From: Pseudomonadota bacterium
GTDB taxonomy: Bacteria > Pseudomonadota > Gammaproteobacteria > Burkholderiales > Burkholderiaceae_D
Direction: 5' to 3'
Assembly (NCBI GenBank): GCA_023422955.1
Contig: JAFAGG010000102.1
Span: forward strand, 1-36,741
Length of the DNA stretch: 36,741 nt
Shown here: positions 32,647 to 36,741 of the stretch, piece after piece
Position numbering within the stretch: the first letter of the stretch is position 1
How the letters are laid out: each line of letters starts with the position of its first letter
Position numbers and translations under genes: made by a program
Notes under the pieces: generated by a model
What the model was told of the DNA's origin: nothing
Databases searched by the model: none
What the model saw: the letters and a program-made list of their open reading frames with translations, nothing else

Positions 32647-33576
32647 ATGAGCTGGACAGAAATCGTCATCGAAGTCGCGCGCGACCACGCAGAAACCTTG
32701 TCGGATGCGTTGATGGAAGCAGGCGTGCTTTCCGTGTCCGTGGAAGATGCGGATCTCGGCACTGATGCCGAACAGCCCTTGTTCGGCGAACCCGGCATGG
32801 AACCCGAGCAGGCGGCATGGGAGCGCAGCCGCGTGGTTGCGCTGTTGCATGCCGATGAAGAACCGGCTGCCTTGCTTCAATCCGCGGCAGCCTCCGTAGG
32901 CCTGAATGCAGACGAACTGCATTACGATGTGCGCGAAGTGGAAGAACAGGATTGGGTACGTCTCACGCAATCGCAATTCGATCCCATCCAGATCGGCAAG
33001 AATATCTGGGTGGTGCCGAGCTGGCATGAGGCGCCGAATCCCGATGCGCTGATCCTGGAACTGGATCCGGGACTCGCATTCGGCACCGGCAGCCATCCCA
33101 CTACCCGTCTTTGCATGGAATGGCTGGAAGCCCATGCGCCGCAAAACTTGTCAGTACTCGACTATGGTTGCGGCTCCGGCATCCTGGCGATGGTGGCGAA
33201 GAAACTGGGCGCAGCAAAAGTAATCGGCGTCGATATCGATCCGCAAGCGATAGAGTCCGCTCATTACAACAGCGAACGCAATGCCTGCGAGATTGCCTAT
33301 CAACTTCCGGAAGCCTTCGCAGAAATTCATGGCAACGCGACTTTCGATGTCGTAGTCGCCAATATCCTGTCCAACCCGCTCATGCTAATGGCACCCATGC
33401 TTTCCGGCCGGGTTGCCCCGGGCGGCTCACTGGTTCTTTCCGGCGTGCTGGCACGCCAGGCAGAAGAAGTCATCGCTGCTTACGCACCGTTTCTACCCAT
33501 GTCGGTGTGGGCGGAGCACGAAGGATGGGTAGCCCTGGCTGGCAAACGCGCCTCTGCTTCCGACCCAGCCGAGTAA
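32647..33576 (+). CDS. prmA: Ribosomal protein L11 methyltransferase
   Basis: Protein of 309 residues. An N-terminal substrate-recognition domain (1-55, MSWTEIVIEVARDHAETLSD) precedes the SAM-dependent Rossmann domain with FGTGSHPTTRLCMEWLE, VLDYGCGSGILAMVAKKLGA, VDIDPQAIESA and DVVVANILSNPL (the NxL/NPxx catalytic motif). It trimethylates lysines and the N-terminus of ribosomal protein L11. accC-prmA is a conserved pair in proteobacteria. An AAGG site lies 10 bases before the ATG. The next gene follows after 3 bases. Confidence 0.95.
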   Translation: MSWTEIVIEVARDHAETLSDALMEAGVLSVSVEDADLGTDAEQPLFGEPGMEPEQAAWERSRVVALLHADEEPAALLQSAAASVGLNADELHYDVREVEEQDWVRLTQSQFDPIQIGKNIWVVPSWHEAPNPDALILELDPGLAFGTGSHPTTRLCMEWLEAHAPQNLSVLDYGCGSGILAMVAKKLGAAKVIGVDIDPQAIESAHYNSERNACEIAYQLPEAFAEIHGNATFDVVVANILSNPLMLMAPMLSGRVAPGGSLVLSGVLARQAEEVIAAYAPFLPMSVWAEHEGWVALAGKRASASDPAE

Positions 33577-33579
33577 GCC

Positions 33580-34719
33580 ATGGCGCTTGCGACCCGCTGT
33601 CCTCACTGCGCCACTACGTTCCGGGTCGCTCACGATCAATTGAAGTTACGCGCAGGCCTGGTGCGTTGCGGCGCCTGCAAGCAGATTTTTAATGGCGTAG
33701 AAAATCTGCTGGGTCCGGACATGCCGCCGCCCAAGCCGGCCAGTGCCGTCACGCCGCCGCAGCCCCCCATAACGCCACGCACCGCACCACCCTTATCGCC
33801 GAAGCCGCACCTCAGCGTCCCCGTGACGCCCAACGCCGGCATGCCCGCCACGGCAGGAAGCGCGTCGCCCGACTCATTGCGCTTATCGCCGCCCACCACG
33901 GCCTTCCCGTCCAGCACCCTGACTCCCCCCGCAGTGCCCGACGAAGCTGACAAGGATGTCGATCCGCTCACGCGCATGACGCTGATGGACTTCACCTTCT
34001 TCGAAGAAGGCCAGGCGCCGATCGAGCGCCGCGAGGGCACATTGGAAGGCGCCATGACGCGCGTCGCTTCCGATACCGAAGCGCCGGATGAAATCGAACA
34101 AGCGATAGAAGACCTGAAGAGCCGGCCATGGCGCGATGAACATGCGCGTGCGGCGACGGAAAAGACCAAGCGCGCAGCGGATGACGATAAGGATGAACCA
34201 GGCTTCGTTAAAAATGCGCGCAGGCGGCAGAAAGTCGGAGGCACCCTGAAATGGGTATATGGCCTGGGCAGCTTTTTGCTGGTGCTGGCATTGGCAGGCC
34301 AGTTGGCCTACAGCTTTCGCGATCAGCTGGCTCAGCGCGTGCCGCAGTCCGCGCCCTATTTGCAGCAGGCATGCGCCTATCTGGGATGCAGCATCGCTTA
34401 TCCCGCCCCCATCAATTCCCTGGCGATCGAATCCAGTGAATTGCAGGCGATTCCGGCGCAAGCCAACACCTTCCTGCTGCGCGTATTGCTGCGCAACCGC
34501 TACGATACGACGGTGACATGGCCGCACCTGGAATTGACCTTGAACGACGGCGACGAAAAACCGGTAGCAAGACGCAGCTTTACGCCGGCCGACTATCTGC
34601 CGGCGGCCGATCAGGTTCAGGCAGGCTTTGCCGCACAAACCGAGCAGGCCGTCGCCTTGCGTTTCGTGCTGGAGAATGAAAAGGCTTCGGGATTTCAGGT
34701 TTATCTTTTCTATCCTTGA
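33580..34719 (+). CDS. Zinc-ribbon and DUF3426 membrane protein
   Basis: Protein of 379 residues. The N-terminus is an MJ0042-type zinc ribbon (CPHC...CGAC, residues about 8-34, TRCPHCATTFRV). A long Pro/Ser/Thr-rich linker with acidic parts (about 45-215) follows, then one transmembrane helix (about 228-248, VYGLGSFLLVLALAGQLAYS), and a C-terminal periplasmic DUF3426 domain of about 130 residues (VLLRNRYDTTVTWPHLELTLND, SFTPADYLPA). Function is unknown; the topology suggests a cytoplasmic zinc ribbon linked to the periplasm. It lies 3 bases after prmA, a fixed neighbour in many betaproteobacteria. Confidence 0.9.
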   Translation: MALATRCPHCATTFRVAHDQLKLRAGLVRCGACKQIFNGVENLLGPDMPPPKPASAVTPPQPPITPRTAPPLSPKPHLSVPVTPNAGMPATAGSASPDSLRLSPPTTAFPSSTLTPPAVPDEADKDVDPLTRMTLMDFTFFEEGQAPIERREGTLEGAMTRVASDTEAPDEIEQAIEDLKSRPWRDEHARAATEKTKRAADDDKDEPGFVKNARRRQKVGGTLKWVYGLGSFLLVLALAGQLAYSFRDQLAQRVPQSAPYLQQACAYLGCSIAYPAPINSLAIESSELQAIPAQANTFLLRVLLRNRYDTTVTWPHLELTLNDGDEKPVARRSFTPADYLPAADQVQAGFAAQTEQAVALRFVLENEKASGFQVYLFYP

Positions 34720-34751
34720 TGCCTGACACCTGATCCGCGCTCGCCCTCAAT

Positions 34752-34781
34752 GCCGGGATACTGTCTTACTATCATCCCGGC
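34752..34781 (+). other. Hairpin between the DUF3426 gene and the PfkB kinase gene
   Basis: A perfect 8-bp stem GCCGGGAT/ATCCCGGC with a 14-base loop. A run of T residues starts only about 12 bases after the stem, too far for a standard terminator, though it may weaken transcription. The TATGAT just downstream (34783-34788) looks like a -10 box for the kinase gene but has no clear -35. Confidence 0.35.
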
Positions 34782-34820
34782 GTATGATGATGACTTTTTT
34801 ATCCTTGATTTTTACAACTT

Positions 34821-35759
34821 ATGAATCCGTCCCTGATTTGCGGCTCACTGGCCTTCGACACCATCATGTCTTTCGGCGGCCGCTTTTCCGAAGCGCTGCT
34901 GGCTGACCAGTTACACAAGATTAATGTCGCCTTCCTGGTGCCGGGCCTGCGCCGCGAATTCGGCGGCACTGCCGGCAATATCGCTTACAACCTGAAATTG
35001 CTCAACGGCGAACCGCTCATCATGGCCACACTGGGACAGGACGGCAGCCCCTATCTCGATCGCCTTGAAGCGCAAGGCATCACCAGGCGCTGCATACGCA
35101 CGATAGAGGATGCGTACACCGCGCAAGCCTTCATCACCACCGATGCCGACAGCAATCAGATCACCGCTTTCCATCCGGGAGCAATGACCATGTCCCATCG
35201 CAATCGCGTGACGGATGCCGGCAAGGTCGGCATTGCCATCGTCGCGCCCGATGGCCGCGACGGCATGGTGCAGCATGCTCAGGATTGCGCCGAGGCCGGC
35301 ATTCCCTTCATCTTCGATCCGGGCCAGGGCTTGCCGATGTTTAACGGCGATGAACTGAAGCGCTTCATATCGCTGGCCACCTATGTGGCAGTGAATGATT
35401 ACGAGGGTGAACTCTTGACCGAGCGCACCGGCTGGTCGCTGGAAGAGATCGCCAAGCATGTGTCGGCGCTTGTCGTCACCCGCGGCGAGCAAGGCGCGCA
35501 TATTTTCGTCAAGGGCGAGCAGATCGACATACCCTGCGTCGCCGCCGAACGTATCGTGGACCCCACCGGTTGCGGCGACGCCTTCCGCGCCGGCATGCTG
35601 TATGGCCTGAGCAAGGAGCTGGACTGGGTTACCACCGGCCGGCTTGCCAGTCTGATGGGCGCAATCAAAATCGCCCACCAGGGTGGCCAGAATCATACGA
35701 CGACGCTGGCGGAAATCGAGGATCGCTTCCAGCAGGCATTCGGCTATCGCTTCAGCTAA
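34821..35759 (+). CDS. PfkB-family carbohydrate kinase (possible adenosine kinase)
   Basis: Protein of 312 residues of the ribokinase/PfkB fold. FGGTAGNIAYNLKLL is the N-terminal signature with substrate-binding Gly/Asn, ALVVTRGEQGAHIF the nucleotide strand, and DPTGCGDAFRAGMLYGL the C-terminal signature with the catalytic Asp. The N-terminal ICGSLAFDTIMSF also fits. Substrate specificity is not decided by sequence reading; proteins of this type beside accBC-prmA are often annotated as adenosine kinase. It follows DUF3426 after about 100 bases and ends in a bidirectional terminator. Confidence 0.88.
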   Translation: MNPSLICGSLAFDTIMSFGGRFSEALLADQLHKINVAFLVPGLRREFGGTAGNIAYNLKLLNGEPLIMATLGQDGSPYLDRLEAQGITRRCIRTIEDAYTAQAFITTDADSNQITAFHPGAMTMSHRNRVTDAGKVGIAIVAPDGRDGMVQHAQDCAEAGIPFIFDPGQGLPMFNGDELKRFISLATYVAVNDYEGELLTERTGWSLEEIAKHVSALVVTRGEQGAHIFVKGEQIDIPCVAAERIVDPTGCGDAFRAGMLYGLSKELDWVTTGRLASLMGAIKIAHQGGQNHTTTLAEIEDRFQQAFGYRFS

Positions 35760-35797
35760 GCAATCCCGCTCGGTACGCGATCTGAGATCCGCCCAAT

Positions 35798-35833
35798 AAA
35801 AAAGCCTGCCGCGTTCAGCGAGCAGGCTTTTTT
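35798..35833. terminator. Bidirectional terminator between the PfkB kinase and the YggT gene
   Basis: AAAAAAGCCTGC (35798-35809) and GCAGGCTTTTTT (35822-35833) pair around a short loop. The T-run on one strand and the A-run on the other provide U-tracts for both convergent genes. Confidence 0.9.
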
Positions 35834-35849
35834 GTTACGCCGCAGTTCG

Positions 35850-36398
35850 TCACAACATCATCTGCACCAGGCCGCGATCAAACGCATACATCACGATACG
35901 CAGCAGCACAAAAGCCACCAGCGGCGATAGATCGATGCCGCCCAGGGATGGCATGAAGCGGCGGATGGGGCGCAATATGGGATCGGTGAGCGCACGGATC
36001 AGCGGCGCCATCGGCGCATGCGGATTGATCCAGGAAAGCACCACGTCGATCAGAAGCAAGCCCATCAAGCCATAAATAATCCAGTGCACCAGCTTGACGA
36101 GTGCCAGCAGAAAAATTGCGCCGATAGAAACCGGAAAACCGGGACCGAAGAATGCCAGCGCCGTCAGAGCCAGGGCCACCAGATAAGCAGCAATCAGGCT
36201 CGCCCAATCGTAACCGCCGCTGCCGGGAACGATTTTTCGCAAGGGTTTGACCAACCAGTCGCTCAGCACAAAAATGAAGTTGGCAATCGGCGCCGGTGGG
36301 CGCACGCGCGTGACCTGCATCCAGAAACGAATCAACAAAATGGTTGCCAGCACAGCTGCCGCGGTCTCGGCGATCAGCATGAATATGTCGTACAGCAC
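35850..36398 (-). CDS. YggT-family integral membrane protein
   Basis: Protein of 182 residues with at least four hydrophobic segments in two similar halves: about residues 5-27 with RFWMQVTRVRP, and about 105-125 (YGLMGLLLIDVVLSWINP), each followed by a conserved segment (FIFVLSDWLVKPLRKIVPG; LIRALTDPILRPIRRFMPS), which is the duplicated YGGT domain. Members are inner-membrane proteins of uncertain role, related to cell-division or osmotic-stress genes. The start is GTG at 36398 with GGGAGG eight bases upstream. The promoter is not evident, since a terminator of the histone-like gene lies just upstream. Confidence 0.92.
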   Translation of the reverse strand: MLYDIFMLIAETAAAVLATILLIRFWMQVTRVRPPAPIANFIFVLSDWLVKPLRKIVPGSGGYDWASLIAAYLVALALTALAFFGPGFPVSIGAIFLLALVKLVHWIIYGLMGLLLIDVVLSWINPHAPMAPLIRALTDPILRPIRRFMPSLGGIDLSPLVAFVLLRIVMYAFDRGLVQMML

Positions 36399-36414
36399 GA
36401 AGGAATCCTCCCAA

Positions 36415-36456
36415 TAAAAAACCCGCCGTACAGCATAATGCCATACAGCGGGTGCT
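36415..36456 (-). terminator. Intrinsic terminator of the histone H1-like gene
   Basis: On the minus strand ACCCGC pairs with GCGGGT around an AT-richer, partly wobble-paired inner stem, followed by TTTTTTATT. It lies about 35 bases past the stop of the histone-like gene and just upstream of the YggT start. A second small hairpin (GCCTGAT/ATCAGGC, 36459-36476) precedes it. Confidence 0.8.
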
Positions 36457-36489
36457 TTGCCTGATATGCATCAGGCGGCGACCGCAAAA

Positions 36490-36741
36490 TTACGGACGGG
36501 CGCCGGTCGGGAAAGGCCAGGCAGCTGCCGGATTGAGGACAGTCTTTACCTCTGGAGCAGCGGCGGCAGCGGCAGGCTTTGCAGCCGGCTTTTTGGCTAC
36601 AGCTTTTTTCGCCACTGGCTTTTTGGCTACGACTTTCTTCGCTACCGGCTTTTTGGCTGCAGCTTTTTTAGCTACTGGCTTCTTGGCTGCGGCTTTCTTC
36701 ACTACCGGCTTTTTGGCTGCAGCTTTTTTAGCTACTGGCTT
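36490..36741 (-). CDS. Histone H1-like Lys/Ala/Pro repeat protein, C-terminal part (5' end beyond window)
   Basis: The reading frame stays open to the right edge: codons upstream of the apparent GTG start at 36702 still encode lysine/alanine/proline repeats, so the true start is outside the window. The visible 83 residues consist of decapeptide-like KKPVAKKAAA units, then an Ala-rich stretch and the tail NPAAAWPFPTGARP. Such proteins bind DNA in a non-sequence-specific way, as histone H1-like or AlgP/PhaF-type proteins. The repeat part is a tandem array of 30-bp DNA units (36587-36741), two of them identical. An own terminator follows the stop codon. Confidence 0.85.
   Translation of the reverse strand, partial: KPVAKKAAAKKPVVKKAAAKKPVAKKAAAKKPVAKKVVAKKPVAKKAVAKKPAAKPAAAAAAPEVKTVLNPAAAWPFPTGARP
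36587..36741 (-). repeat. Tandem array of 30-bp units in the histone H1-like gene
   Basis: Five full units start at 36587, 36617, 36647, 36677 and 36707, with a sixth beginning at 36737 and leaving the window. Each unit encodes ten residues of the KKPVAKKAAA type in the same frame. Units at 36647 and 36707 are identical over all 30 bases, with a more divergent unit between them, which suggests recent duplication of a 60-bp pair or gene conversion. Confidence 0.9.

Noticed and set aside
36490..36702. Complete 70-residue gene starting with GTG at 36702
   Set aside because: The frame continues upstream to the edge with the same repeat; the GTG is a valine codon in the repeat, not the start. I report a gene cut by the window.
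36587..36741. CRISPR array because of regular 30-bp repeats
   Set aside because: The units are contiguous without unique spacers and are coding in one frame (KKPVAKKAAA type), so this is a protein-coding tandem repeat.

Overview
The window looks like a chromosomal core segment of a betaproteobacterium of the Oxalobacteraceae (Herminiimonas/Janthinobacterium type). The reasons are the gene orders yqgE-ruvX-pyrR-pyrB-pyrC', pilGHIJ-chpA, rubredoxin-thiD-hemL and aroQ-accB-accC-prmA-DUF3426, a DAP-type Mpl ligase, a lysine/alanine-rich histone H1-like protein, and moderately GC-rich coding DNA. The genus is inference from gene order and protein style; no database was searched. I found no tRNA, rRNA, insertion sequence, prophage or CRISPR array.

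Left part (1-8.2 kb). The 5' end of an rfbB-type gene leaves the left edge. It is followed by apaH, a secreted fasciclin protein divergent from a MerR-type regulator, an MliC-like lipoprotein and a PlsC-type acyltransferase. A compact minus-strand pyrimidine operon follows, in transcription order yqgE, ruvX, pyrR, pyrB, pyrC'. It has overlapping genes and a dihydroorotase-like subunit that has lost its metal-binding histidines. A REP-like palindrome lies between pyrC' and plsC.

Pil-Chp region (8.3-17.9 kb). One minus-strand operon encodes a type IV pilus chemosensory system: PilG and PilH (response regulators), PilI (CheW), PilJ (receptor) and a giant CheA hybrid kinase, ChpA. No CheR or CheB gene is present. 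It ends in a strong terminator. chpA carries an A10 tract in its linker, directly followed by stop codons in the alternative frame.

Middle (18-28.9 kb). Rubredoxin is divergent from a degenerate ThiD-like kinase and hemL. corA is convergent with hemL and has a structured leader. A long tight minus-strand cluster follows, in transcription order mpl, yqiA, ubiC, rnb, tonB-like, aroE, mtgA, mixing cell-wall recycling and synthesis, quinone and shikimate steps, and RNA decay.

Right part (28.9-36.7 kb). A plus-strand block holds an unknown protein with a nucleotidyltransferase-like motif, a TlpA thioredoxin, aroQ, accB, accC, prmA, a DUF3426 zinc-ribbon membrane protein and a PfkB-family kinase. 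After a bidirectional terminator come a minus-strand YggT protein and the C-terminal part of a histone H1-like gene made of 30-bp tandem repeats, cut by the right edge.

Most of this is conserved housekeeping. The points most worth following are the chpA A10 tract (possible slippage to a FimL-sized product), the ThiD-like protein without its usual active-site residues, the pseudo-dihydroorotase, the corA leader, the unknown nucleotidyltransferase-like protein and the MerR/fasciclin intergenic palindrome.
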